Shown: positions 20,576-30,092, counted from the stretch's first letter. The stretch is 35,064 bases of DNA from Stentor coeruleus (GCA_001970955.1 MPUH01000783.1:1-35064); one strand, 5' to 3'. The notes: a model not told the origin generated them from the sequence alone. Numbers and translations are program-made.

Positions 20576-21252
20576 CTATGGCCATCCTTGATATACAGCA
20601 ATAGACCCAGAAACTAATCCACCAAATCCAATCCAAGCTTCAGGCAAAGGTTTTTTAAAAATCCCTTCAATCACCCCTGCAAAAGATGCTGCTGGTAGAA
20701 AATCTCCCAAATTTTTCACCAAATTCAACAATATTTCCTTTCTTTTTTTCTGAAGGTTATCCAACGACTGTTTAGTAGTCTGCAAAGTTGGGTCGGAAGA
20801 GTGTTTAATCTTAGCTTCTTTAGCGAAATTCATACTTAAATTCCTAACAAGCGATATCAAAGATAAAACAACTCCAACAAACCAAGCCGTGTTGGACTTT
20901 TTACCAAGATAAACTGCATCATATTTTAAGAACTTGATCGCTGACAAGCATTGCAAATTATCGAATATCCAATATATGAAAAAAGCAGACCTAGTAAGTA
21001 CTTGAAGAATCATTTCTGGCATATCTAAACTAATTCCCCTACAGCCTTCTGTATTGACTGGCATTCATGGACAAATTTCCAAAGCCTAAACATTTTTCTA
21101 GCGTCACGACTTGCTGAAAAAAGTCCATTTAGCCTTTCCTTTAGCTTTGGATCTGTAGTTAACGCTTTTAGCATCCTACTCCCATATTGAAAGACTTTGC
21201 AGATTTTGTCCCTACCGTCGGTTTTGTTGCTGAAGGTTACAAGTTTGTCCAT
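20576..21252 (-). CDS. PEX11: Peroxisomal membrane protein PEX11 (apparent 1-nt frameshift)
   Basis: PEX11 family: peroxisome membrane elongation and division. The 5' frame (from ATG 21252) holds FSNKTDGRDKICKVFQYGSR and SASRDARKMFRLWKFVHECQ, the typical PEX11 amphipathic N-terminal region. The 3' frame holds MILQVLTRSAFFIYWIFDNL and WFVGVVLSLISLVRNLS, then a charged middle and a C-terminal membrane hairpin (FAGVIEGIFKKPLPEAWIGF). The two frames are offset by one base. Adding one base at the run of four C (21036-21039, GGGG on the sense strand) restores 225 aa with the spacing of human PEX11B. GT-AG introns of 20 or 29 nt would also restore the frame but delete part of the conserved helix. 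A sequencing or assembly indel is the simplest explanation. Stop is TAG. Confidence 0.8.
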
Positions 21253-21392
21253 TGTTTATAAGAACCATTTTTGGCTTTACGTCATAGGTTAGATGATTTT
21301 TGGATATAATATTATTCTGAGGTTTATTTTTTATTTTATGATTGATGGTTTTTGTATTTTTGATATTTTAGATTGATGATAAGGTTATAATT

Positions 21393-21644
21393 ATGGAAAA
21401 CAGAAATTCATTGATTGAATACTTGAAAAAATCACATCATAGAAGACAGAATATTATTAATCTGGCTAATGATATTTTTGATAAAGTTGTAAAGGAAGAG
21501 ACTAAGTGTTATAAACCGAATACTTCTTTTGCTAGAGAAAATGGGAGCACTTATAGAAACCGGAAAATTACACTTGAACCTTTAGCGAATAGAAAGTCAC
21601 AGCCTAAGGTTGTTTCTTACTATAATACTTTTGAGGCTGAATAG
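21393..21644 (+). CDS. Small hypothetical protein, 83 aa
   Basis: ATG 21393 to TAG 21644, 83 residues, polar and basic, with no membrane segment. It begins with a helix (NSLIEYLKKSHHRRQNIINLANDIFDKVV) followed by a likely disordered tail. Divergent from PEX11 with a 140-bp shared upstream region. No family recognised. Amino-acid composition and the following G-rich 3' flank support a real gene. Confidence 0.5.
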   Translation: MENRNSLIEYLKKSHHRRQNIINLANDIFDKVVKEETKCYKPNTSFARENGSTYRNRKITLEPLANRKSQPKVVSYYNTFEAE

Positions 21645-22038
21645 ATATAAATAATCTTATAACACATCAGAAATTTATAATGTGAGCTAATTTTTATGAT
21701 TGGATTATTGACTTGAGATTAAGTTTGAGTGTTACTAGTGATTGTTGTATATGCGATTTATTCTAGAACTGGATTAAATTATATTCATAACTGCTAAACT
21801 TTTCTAAAAATTACACCCACCATAATCAAAAATTAAACTATATCGCCATTATATTATCTTTATAAATATAAACTTTATTATAATATTTTCCTAAATATCC
21901 ATTTCTTCACCCAATTTATAAATCTCAATATTCCATTTTAGTTTATCTTTATTATCTTAAATAGTATAAACTCATCTTAGATTGATATTTTCACATAATC
22001 AAAGCATTTTCTTAGTATAAACCATATATTTATATATA
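21645..22038. other. Convergent intergenic region
   Basis: About 390 bp between two convergent 3' ends. G-biased at left, C-rich from ~21790. No gene seen. Confidence 0.45.
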
Positions 22039-23316
22039 TTAAAACTTATTAACTAAAACTCTTGATTTCTTTGCATGTTTTTTACAAAATGATGTAGGCA
22101 ATCCTTTATGTAAAAGTGCTATACAAAGCTTACAAGGCTTTCTTCTTAAAGATATCATACTAATACAAGATCTATCTCTAGAGTTTTTCCTATTTGTGCT
22201 TTTTGAATAAGACCTTCCTCTTGCACTTATTGCTTGAGTTTTTTTGTTTTTTCTATCGTTAGGGTTTTTTTCACAGAAATTTTTTATTTTGAGTTTTAAG
22301 TTGAAGTTTTCTTTTTTAAGGCCTTCGATTTCTTCTTGCATTTTACGTTCTCGTCGTCTTGACCCGATTTCATGCTCTTTTCTATAATCTATATAACTCA
22401 GTTCACATTTCCCATATTTCGATAAATTTTCTTCTTCTGATTGGTAATAAGACTCAAAAGATTCCATTAATGGGCGCCCTCGTGATGATTGATTATATTC
22501 TTCTAGTTGAGATTTAAGCTTACTAACAGTGAATTCAGTTTTAAGTAAAGGTTTATCTTGGTTTTTAGAATCAGGATTTGTATATATGATGTTTATTTTT
22601 TTTGAAGATGAAGAAAGTGATGATATTTCTTGAGGGAATATTTGTTGATTAACTGTGCTATGTGTTGATATAGTTGAGCTTTGAGGGAAAATTTTAGAAC
22701 GGTCTGAGTTTTGGGATATAAAATCAGAATTTTGGGGGAAAATATTCGATGATTCTGGAAACCTGCCTGAACTTGGGAAACTGTCGAAGTTTTCAAAATA
22801 AATTTCAGAGTTTTTGTTACGACTTTGGGAATTCGGGTCTTTATAAGGAGGTTTTTGTGAGTTTTGTAAAGGGGCATTTTGATTTTTTATAGTATTTAAA
22901 TCGAATTTTCGATTGGACTCGGTTAGAGCTTTGCATTTTTCTATGCTTTTTTTAGCGATTTCTGCATTTTTTATTGATGTGAACTTTTTTCCTAGTATGC
23001 ATGAGCATTCATGAGATTTGGCGGACTTCTCTATATAGTTTTCTTTATTCTTAAAATACGAGAGATCTTTTTCAGATGGCATTTCTGATTTTATTTGTGG
23101 ATTTGAATTCTTGGGATTTAGCTTCTTGTCGTAATTCTGTTTAAGTTTGGAATTGGGTCGAGAAACTAAATTTGGACTTTTTGAACTTCGTGAGCTAATT
23201 TCAGATGTTACTCGTGATACACTAGTATTGATTTCTAATAACGTAGCTCTAAGTCTACTGATTTCATTCTTTAATCTTGAGTTTTCTCTATGCAAAACAC
23301 TTATATTCTCATCCAT
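22039..23316 (-). CDS. Coiled-coil protein with C-terminal Cys/His motif, 425 aa
   Basis: ATG 23316 to TAA. Residues 1-40 form a leucine-rich coiled coil (ISVLHRENSRLKNEISRLRA). The middle ~200 residues are Ser/Asn/Gln-rich and disordered, with phenylalanine-containing repeats (SSGRFPESSNIFPQNSDF). A second coiled coil covers about residues 315-345 (RRRERKMQEEIEGLKKENFN). The C-terminus has CKLCIALLHKGLPTSFCKKH, a possible small zinc knuckle (C-x2-C … C-x2-H), after a basic Ser/Arg stretch. This layout suits a centriole, basal-body or cytoskeletal scaffold, but no family is recognised. The first codons are duplicated at the assembly junction at 23377. Confidence 0.7.
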   Translation of the reverse strand: MDENISVLHRENSRLKNEISRLRATLLEINTSVSRVTSEISSRSSKSPNLVSRPNSKLKQNYDKKLNPKNSNPQIKSEMPSEKDLSYFKNKENYIEKSAKSHECSCILGKKFTSIKNAEIAKKSIEKCKALTESNRKFDLNTIKNQNAPLQNSQKPPYKDPNSQSRNKNSEIYFENFDSFPSSGRFPESSNIFPQNSDFISQNSDRSKIFPQSSTISTHSTVNQQIFPQEISSLSSSSKKINIIYTNPDSKNQDKPLLKTEFTVSKLKSQLEEYNQSSRGRPLMESFESYYQSEEENLSKYGKCELSYIDYRKEHEIGSRRRERKMQEEIEGLKKENFNLKLKIKNFCEKNPNDRKNKKTQAISARGRSYSKSTNRKNSRDRSCISMISLRRKPCKLCIALLHKGLPTSFCKKHAKKSRVLVNKF

Positions 23317-23465
23317 TTTTAAAATTATTCGATTTCATAACAGCATATTATCTACCTTTATATACACACCCACATCNTATGCAAAACACTTATATTCTCA
23401 TCCATTTTTAAAATTATTCGATTTCATAACAGCATATTATCTACCTTTATATGCACACCCACATC
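23289..23465. repeat. Duplicated contig-end overlap around N at 23377
   Basis: Copies 23289-23376 and 23378-23465 (88 bp), one base difference. Spans the first codons and 5' flank of the 22039-23316 gene. Confidence 0.9.
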
Positions 23466-23576
23466 ATAAAATTACCATAAATATATAATCTAACAATTTT
23501 CTCTTATAATCACATAAACTATATTTTTTATATATCATATTTTTAATATTTTATCTTTCAAAAAGTTATCAAATTA

Positions 23577-24140
23577 TTATTGATTAAAATCAGAACTCAT
23601 CGATGTAGCTGGCCTAGTTGTCTTACGTTTAAGTATATTCATAATCATATCACCCTCTCCTCGTTCTCTAAAAGAAGAATTAGGTCTTGAATATCCTTTA
23701 TCTTTCTTCTGTATATTATTTCTTATATTCATCCAATATCTTTCACCTTTCTCCCAATTATGTAACGATAAAACCGGCTGGGCATTCTGAAGCCTTTCCA
23801 AAAGCTTTTGATTTTCCTCGCTTATCCTAATATTATTCTTAGACCTAGATTCTTTATTCAAACTTCTATAAGAATGCCTAGTAGAAATATCAGAATATCT
23901 TGTCCTTCCATCTATAACAATCATTTTTTCCATAAGTTTCTGATTTTTATAATTGATTTCCTCTTGTCTTTCTTGTTTCAATTGAGCTTTTTTCGATCTC
24001 TTTTTTAAATGTGGGACTTTTTTCGGCCCAGAAGTATCAACAATTGATTTTATCCCTTGCAAGGATTTATGAAACCTCCTAGCTTCTTTATCTTTAAGAA
24101 AATCTTCATAATGCGAGTTGCAAGTGATTAAATTCCACAT
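23577..24140 (-). CDS. CFAP97/Hemingway-family protein, 187 aa
   Basis: ATG 24140 to TAA. Matches the KIAA1430/Hmw (CFAP97) domain in its order of motifs: HYEDFLKDKEARRFHKSLQG, VDTSGPKKVPHLKKRSKKAQ, then ERQEEINYKNQKLMEKM, RSLNKESRSK and ISEENQKLLERLQNAQPVLS, then a Trp-containing helix (HNWEKGERYWMNI). The KK(A/L)QL…ER…I…EN..LL pattern is the family hallmark. Members are linked to sperm flagella and motile cilia. The length is close to that of the short CFAP97D-type paralogs. It starts 12 bp after the stop of the upstream coiled-coil gene on the same strand. Confidence 0.75.
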   Translation of the reverse strand: MWNLITCNSHYEDFLKDKEARRFHKSLQGIKSIVDTSGPKKVPHLKKRSKKAQLKQERQEEINYKNQKLMEKMIVIDGRTRYSDISTRHSYRSLNKESRSKNNIRISEENQKLLERLQNAQPVLSLHNWEKGERYWMNIRNNIQKKDKGYSRPNSSFRERGEGDMIMNILKRKTTRPATSMSSDFNQ

Positions 24141-24152
24141 TTATCATTTACA

Positions 24153-25688
24153 TTAGCCTAAATTTTTTAACAGAGATGTGCTGATTTCATAGTCTATCTC
24201 ACGCTCTTTGGCAAAGTTTTTAAGGAATGTTAGAGTTAAGTCTATTACTCGGCCTCCGAAATCATTTGTTGAGTCTCTTGGAGCATTTTTCTTGATTTCT
24301 TCAAGTTTTGAAGTGACGACGTCTATGCTTTCTATACTGAGGTAAATGTTTTTGCTGAGACTTTTTAGTTTTGGGAAGATGTCGACTTTGCTTGAGAAGA
24401 GGATTTTTATGTAGTTTTGGACTTTTTTTATAAGCATTTCAGGTTCTAAATTTGGGATGGATGAGATGAGGCTTAGGATTTCTTCTTTGTATTTACCTTT
24501 AGCGAACTGTAGGAAAAAACCTAGGATGTCTTCAAAAATCACTGTTTTGTCATGTAGCCGGTTAGTCCGATACCAATATTGAAAATCTTTAAACACCTGG
24601 AATGCATCTTTGCTTAGTTCATTAAAACTATCTTTGCCTGTCTTAATCTCCTTTTTCACAGCATCCATAAGTTCATAAATCTCTTTTAAATACGAGTTAT
24701 GCCTATGTCTTTTATGTTTATTCGTTTTAACCATCTGTGAACTTAATTCACTAATAACATTTTCCTTATGTAATAACAACTTACTCAAATCTTCAACACT
24801 AGTACCAATTCTTGAAGTCTGTAATTCCCCTTCAAGATGATTTTGTTTAGTTCTATACCCTTCAATAGTCTCATAAGCTTTTATAAGATTTTCTGCAACT
24901 TCTGCTTTTTCTTGACTAATCTGACTAATCCTACTCTCCAAATTCTTAACAACTTCATTTAATTTCCCATTATCAGCAATTATATCTTTATTTTTCGCAG
25001 TTAAAACTCCTAATTCTGTTTCTAAATACATAACATTTGACTCTAGTTTTTGTATAAGCGCTTCTTTTGTTGTTGATGCTATAACTTTTGACCCAAAAGA
25101 CTCAGTTTCAAAACTAAAAGACTCAGCTTTCCCATGTGGGTCATCTTTTTTACCAAGCTCAGACTTTGTTTCTTCAAATTTACGTTCTAAAGATTGGAGT
25201 TTTTGTTGTAAGCTTTCATTTTCCTGTAATAATTTGGAGTATTCGTTTTTTCCTATTGTATTTTGTGACATCTCTTCTATTTCTCTGTTTTTTTTTGAAT
25301 TGTCATTGTTTAGAGTGAATACTAAAGATCGAGCTTTTTCTAATAAAGAATCTCTTTGAAGGACTTCTTTACGTAAATTTGATATTTCAGTATCTTTAGT
25401 ATTGCATGTGTTTTCTAATAATGTGATTCTGGATAATAAGTCTTTGGATATTGTGGCAGATTGTTTCGAGTCTTCGATTTTTTTTTCAAAGATAATTTTG
25501 GATTGCTCTTGGATGATTTTCACATGCTCAAGCTCGATTTTCATGTTATTCATCCCATCTTCAGCGTTTTTTAGGGCTTCTTCTAGGTCGAAGATTTTTT
25601 CTTTGTATTTTTTGCAGTTGCTGCAATACTTGTCTTCGGGGGTTTGGCTTTTTTCGTCATTTGGATCGGTGGAGTTCCTAAAATGCAT
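24153..25688 (-). CDS. Long coiled-coil protein, 511 aa
   Basis: ATG 25688 to TAA. The N-terminus has a short CSNCKKYK motif. Residues ~25-340 are almost continuous coiled coil with heptad-like Leu/Ile spacing (KIFDLEEALKNAEDGMNNMK; ESLQQKLQSLERKFEETKSE; VMYLETELGVLTAKNKDIIA). The last ~170 residues are helical but not coiled coil (LHDKTVIFEDILGFFLQFAK; DLTLTFLKNFAKEREIDYE), perhaps a globular end domain. Probably a structural protein of the cytoskeleton or basal body; no family assigned. Sense-strand base skew resets abruptly near 24545, within the start of the C-terminal domain. Confidence 0.7.
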   Translation of the reverse strand: MHFRNSTDPNDEKSQTPEDKYCSNCKKYKEKIFDLEEALKNAEDGMNNMKIELEHVKIIQEQSKIIFEKKIEDSKQSATISKDLLSRITLLENTCNTKDTEISNLRKEVLQRDSLLEKARSLVFTLNNDNSKKNREIEEMSQNTIGKNEYSKLLQENESLQQKLQSLERKFEETKSELGKKDDPHGKAESFSFETESFGSKVIASTTKEALIQKLESNVMYLETELGVLTAKNKDIIADNGKLNEVVKNLESRISQISQEKAEVAENLIKAYETIEGYRTKQNHLEGELQTSRIGTSVEDLSKLLLHKENVISELSSQMVKTNKHKRHRHNSYLKEIYELMDAVKKEIKTGKDSFNELSKDAFQVFKDFQYWYRTNRLHDKTVIFEDILGFFLQFAKGKYKEEILSLISSIPNLEPEMLIKKVQNYIKILFSSKVDIFPKLKSLSKNIYLSIESIDVVTSKLEEIKKNAPRDSTNDFGGRVIDLTLTFLKNFAKEREIDYEISTSLLKNLG

Positions 25689-25771
25689 TAAAGAAAATAT
25701 AAGTTTATTAACTAGTTATCCTTCTTAACTAATATGAAATTACTTTTAATTAGAAATTTATATTAAATTAG

Positions 25772-26040
25772 ATGGCTATGGAATTGAATATCAATAAGGA
25801 TTTATCATTAGTTTACGAATTAGTCACGGATTATGTAGAATTTTGTGAGATATGTCATAACAAAAGGTATAGTTGTAAATCGGTATTTTTTCATGTAATC
25901 ATAGCTTCTGCCAAAATTGGTTTATTGATTAGTTTTGCATAAAGAAGTCAGACTATGACTATTATCCTTTAAGATGCCTAGTTTATGGATATGAAAATGA
26001 TATTTGCAAAGTATTAACTTATGATGAATTTTTAATATAA
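25772..26040 (+). pseudogene. RING/RBR E3-ligase RING1-like pseudogene
   Basis: From ATG 25772 the frame gives YVEFCEICHNKRYSCKSVFF. After a one-base shift at the run of six T (25886-25891) it continues SCNHSFCQNWFID, TAG (25930-25932), FCIKKSDYDYYPLRCLVYGY … VLTYDEFLI and TAA. The C-x2-C … C-x-H-x2-C … RC pattern matches RING1 of RBR (Ariadne-like) ligases. The following zinc-ligand Cys are replaced (CQNW instead of CxxC, and CLVYGY where RC-P-x-x-x-C is usual). One frameshift, one stop and lost zinc ligands make it a decayed fragment. No intron of the local type repairs it. Confidence 0.6.
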
Positions 26041-26545
26041 ATATAAAAAAAATTGGGCTCTTTTGAAGCTTTTTTGTATTTTCCTTCTGTGCTTTTAATA
26101 TTTTCTGTATTTCTCTTCTGTGCTTTTAGCATTTGTTATATTTTCCTCCTGTGAATTTAAAACTTATTTGGTTTTTATTTGTATTTGGCCTGTTTATTGC
26201 TTTTATACCGCTTTATAGTTTAGATCTGTTATGGTATATAGCATTTAGTGGCGAAAATCGTAAGAGTAATTAAGATAATAGCAATGATTTAGACTAAATA
26301 TAAATAGTGAAAAATTATCTAAAAAATGGATATTTTTGCTGATAGAATGTGGTTTTGCTAAATAAAGGGGCTTATAAATTTAACATGGGAAATTAGAAGT
26401 GATGAAGTTTGGGTTTATAGTTTTGTGATCTTGAATGATATCTCTTATTATAAAAACTGTAAAGTAAAGTAAGCATAATATAATATAATAGTTTCACTTT
26501 GATTTCTTTAAACTAATTTTTACTTAAAAGTCTAATATATTATAT
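26041..26545. other. Intergenic region with short tandem repeat
   Basis: No gene. It holds the 31-bp degenerate repeat near its left end and the 3' flank of the Myb gene. Confidence 0.4.
26075..26167. repeat. 31-bp degenerate tandem repeat, three copies
   Basis: Copies of a T-rich unit built round TTC-CTTCTGTG-CTTTTA, with the CTGTG core at 26087, 26118 and 26149, exactly 31 bp apart. Confidence 0.6.
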
Positions 26546-27280
26546 CTAGTTACTTTTAAAGAACTCAAATTCTGTTTGAGGAATAAATTCAGGGAACTTT
26601 AATTCTTCATATAAGTTTTCATTAAGTTCTTCCTTTATATTGTTTTGAATATATAATTCATAGTTTTCTCTTTCTTTTTTAGCTAAGTTTATATCATAAT
26701 TATCGATATAATCATCTCTAGATTTGCAAATGAAATAATCTGAATTTTGACTGATTTTTCGATAATATTCATAAGCTTCATCAGAAAGTTTTATTTTCAT
26801 AAAAAAATGCTTTTTTACATCTTTACCTGCTAGTAAAATGTTTCTTATTTCTTTGTTTTCAAGAAGCTTAAATGATGAATAATTTAGTTTCTCAGAAGCT
26901 GATCTTCCGAAATTAAACTTTCTTAAGTTCCTACGTATTGTTGAGTGAAAATAGTTTTTAATTTGGTTTGAAGAACGTCCAGGAAGGAAATTAGCAATTT
27001 TTGACCATTTATTCCCGTATTCCATATGCAAGCTAAGCATTTTTTCTATTTCCATATGCGAAAATTCTGACCTTTTCAAACTCCCATTTAAGTAATTTTT
27101 CCATCTTTCAGAACACTGTTTTGGGGTTCTGGTAATGTTATAAAAGATTTTTAAACTACTTGATATTTTTTTCCAGTTTCTGCCTCCAAAACCTTCAGTT
27201 AAGTCTCTAAGCATTAAATCTTCCTATTTAGAAATTACTTCTTTGGTCCAAAGCTTTATTTTCTTTAACAAATAAACCAT
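26546..27280 (-). CDS. R2R3-type Myb protein with one 15-nt intron
   Basis: Nuclear DNA-binding protein with two Myb repeats. The true start is ATG at 27280 (MVYLLKKIKLWTKE), joined through a 15-nt intron (27224-27238) to EDLMLRDL. The paralog at 30959-31759 shows the same residues without an intron (KLWKPYEDQILRDL). Spliced length is 239 aa, TAG end. Repeat 1: W…, RNWKKISSSL, RTPKQCSERWKNYL. Repeat 2: MEYGNKWSKIANFLPGRSSNQIKNYF, followed by HSTIRRNLRKFN, a basic extension shared with the paralog. The ~110 C-terminal residues are acidic and polar. Without splicing, the first Trp of repeat 1 would be missed. Confidence 0.88.
27224..27238 (-). other. 15-nt spliceosomal intron (Myb gene)
   Basis: GTAATTTCTAAATAG on the sense strand, phase 0, containing in-frame TAG. 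The paralog confirms its removal (TKE|EDLML against KPYEDQIL). Confidence 0.9.
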
Positions 27281-28344
27281 TATAATTATAAACTTTTAAA
27301 GGACCATTAATGTTTTATATTTATATTATGAGTCTGAAAGTCAATATGAAAGCTTACTTAAATATAATAATTATACGAATAGCGAAATTTTCAAACCCGT
27401 TTTAAAATCCTGTCTAAAAGTTACAATATGCAACTCTTATAAATGGGGTTACTTCGCCAGTACAACAACTGAATATGAGATATTCTTCTAATAAGAATAA
27501 TTATATAGGGTTTAGTATTTAAATAATTTATATGCTAACAATACTTTTCAAAGCGAAAATACTAAATACAACTAAAATAACCCTATTAAAATTCTTCCCA
27601 TAGAAGATTTATGATATAATAATCATACTCTAACTTAAGGTAGTATAATCATTATGATCTTCATAGTAAAAAAGCAAAATTTGGTCATATAGAGCATGGT
27701 AAATCACTCAAAAAGTCAGAATGACAAAAACTTTGTGGTTACATTTTAATTATATATGGAAAAAATTTACATAGTTCTAAGAACTATGCTAAAATATAAT
27801 ATTGTTTTTATAGAATAAATGATTTCACAACGTGCAAACTTATAATCTTGAGGTCACTTTGATTGTAAAAAATCAATTATATGCGTTAGGAAATTGTTGA
27901 CAAAGTTTCATACTTGGAAAAATGTTTTAAGTCAAAATATATTGAAAATTTTTATAGATAAGTTAGTAGGTAAATGATATTTAGTTTAGGAGATGAATAA
28001 AGTATTAAGTTGGTTATAGTAATTAGTTTTATATTATTCTAATAGGTAATATACAAAAATGATTTTCAAATATTGATTCAAAAAATCAGCTTATATTATT
28101 CAAGAATTTAGCACTGATATTTCCTTTTCTTGCTTAATAATTCTTCATCAGTATAAGATTATAATTTCAAGCCTTTTTATTAATACTTTTAAAGATACTA
28201 AATAAAACACAAAAGTTTCCTATGAATATACTAAAGATAAGATAAAATGATATCGAATTATGAGTTAAATCATATGAAAGATAAAAGTGCTTACATCTTA
28301 TATCAAACTATACAATAAAAAATTGATTTTAAAATTATAAAATC
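27281..28344. promoter_or_regulatory. Divergent intergenic region
   Basis: About 1.06 kb of AT-rich DNA between the Myb gene (-) and the dynein-stalk-like gene (+). No gene. It contains a 19-bp inverted repeat at 27770-27788. Confidence 0.45.
27770..27788. repeat. 19-bp inverted repeat (possible binding site)
   Basis: CATAGTTCT-A-AGAACTATG, perfect 9-bp arms around one base, in a divergent promoter region. Confidence 0.7.
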
Positions 28345-29376
28345 ATGGAACCAATTTCTCCTTTCGAAGAAAACATCGAGCTTACTACTATGCATCTACT
28401 TAAAAAAGAGCTTCATAATTGTGAGATTTTATCATCAGGATTTAGAAAAAAACTCAAAAAAACTAAAGAGCGATTAGATAAAGTAAACTCAAATCTGCAT
28501 TTAACAAAGCAGCAAATCGATATTTTCACCCAAGAATCCAACAGAGCCCTTGAAGGTATAAAAGACACTAACTGGCAATTCACAAAAGAAATCTGCAACG
28601 AAATAACCAAAATTAAAAACCCCAACTCAACTCTTTTAAATGTCACACAAAAATTCATGCTGGTCTTAGACCAAAAAGATCGATCCTGGAACACATTTAA
28701 AGCAGTTATGAAGAATTTTACCCCATTAAAAAGTTTAATGTCAAGTATACAAGCCCAATACTTAACCGATGAACAAATGAACGAGCTGATTGATGTTTGG
28801 AAAAACCAACAGTCAATACAACATAAACTAAGAAAATATTGTAGAGGTGTGAGTATATTAACTGAATGGATAAATTATTCAGTTGAGTATAAGCTTAAAA
28901 AAGAAACTTTATTAACAATAGAACAAAAATACCCTGAGGTAATTGAAATATAGCTTGTCAAGAAAAAAACCTACCTGACAAATAAAATATCTGAAATAAA
29001 TTCACAAATATTAATTATAGAAGAGAAAATCGCAGAAGTAAAATTAAGTCTAGAAAACACAGAAATCTTAAAAATAGACGAAGATTGCACAGATTATAGT
29101 AATTTTTCTAATAAATCCTTAAACAGAAGCGAAGAGAGATCAATTGTGACAACACCTTTGCATCAAGGAACAGCTTCAGGAGGGATTATGAAAATGAATG
29201 TTCCCCTAACTCCAAAGTTTCCAAGACAATTTTTCCCAAACTTTGAATTGAATTCTGAAGAGCTTTACCTTGAAGCTCCAGCAAAAAAAGTCCAAGAAGA
29301 AGATGTTAAAATGCTATTTTATGATGATGCAAGCGAGAATCTTGGCTGCTGTAGAATGAGATTTTTTTGTTTTTAG
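28345..29376 (+). CDS. Free-standing dynein-stalk-like protein (one 15-nt intron)
   Basis: ATG 28345 to TAG 29376, 338 aa once the intron 28939-28953 is removed. Otherwise an in-frame TAG would end it at 202 aa. Residues ~15-72 form a coiled coil ending in NRALEGIKD. Residues ~73-180 resemble the dynein microtubule-binding head: EITKIKNPNSTLLNV, LDQKDRSWNTFKAVMKN, YLTDEQMNELIDVWKN, CRGVSILTEWI. Residues ~185-240 form a second coiled coil (LKKETLLTIEQK … KISEINSQILIIEEKIAEVK). CC1-head-CC2 is the layout of the dynein stalk (Pfam MT-type), yet no AAA modules are present. The last ~90 residues are unlike dynein and end in a Cys-containing tail (GCCRMRFFCF), possibly lipid-modified. It may bind microtubules or compete with dynein; this is inferred. 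Confidence 0.65.
28939..28953 (+). other. 15-nt spliceosomal intron (dynein-stalk-like gene)
   Basis: GTAATTGAAATATAG, phase 0. Its last three bases are the in-frame TAG. Removal joins YPE to LVKKKTYL and continues the coiled coil. Confidence 0.9.
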
Positions 29377-29951
29377 TGTGTAAATAATTAAGAGTGGTTT
29401 TTTTTTTGTAGAGGAATTGTAAATGATAGAGTAATTAAATTTGTTTGAAAACTATAAATGATAAAACAAGTTCAGTTAATCTTATTATAATTTCAATATA
29501 ATCATCTTGTAAAATAGTAGTTACTGAATTTTTTATGATAGAGGAAATTTGAAATGAGATATGAAAATATTGAGGAATGATGAAGAAATACTAATAAAAA
29601 GTACGCCATAAATTTCTAGCTAAAAAGGTTGGTCTAATTCTTTAAAATATGAAAAAGTTAATCACTTCAGTTTTCCAATATTTTGGCTTTCTTTTTCCCA
29701 AAACATTAAGTTTGCTATTATTTGAATGAGTATTATGACTAATATTAGAATAAATAATTATACAATTATATTATACACTATCAACAATAGAAATCATTGA
29801 TTAAGCAATATTAGAATGATTACTTTTTGGCTGTACTTAAAATGTTTTTTTTTATGTTTCCCAAATAAAAACAATCTAAAATTTGCTTTTACAAATCCTT
29901 AACAAAGTTGAGTTTTTGGTAAAATTATAAAACATGAAGATGTTAAACTTT

Positions 29952-30092
29952 CTAACCAAAAAGTATGTGGATCTAATATTTATCAATAAATGTAAATTAA
30001 ACTAAATAAATTTTATACTCGNCTAACCAAAAAGTATGTGGATCTAATATTTATCAATAAATGTAAATTAAACTAAATAAATTTTATACTCG
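29952..30092. repeat. Duplicated contig-end overlap around N at 30022
   Basis: Identical 70-bp copies 29952-30021 and 30023-30092, intergenic. Confidence 0.9.

Noticed and set aside
21031..21070. 20- or 29-nt intron in PEX11
   Set aside because: Both remove residues that align with PEX11B spacing. A one-base indel in the homopolymer explains the data better.
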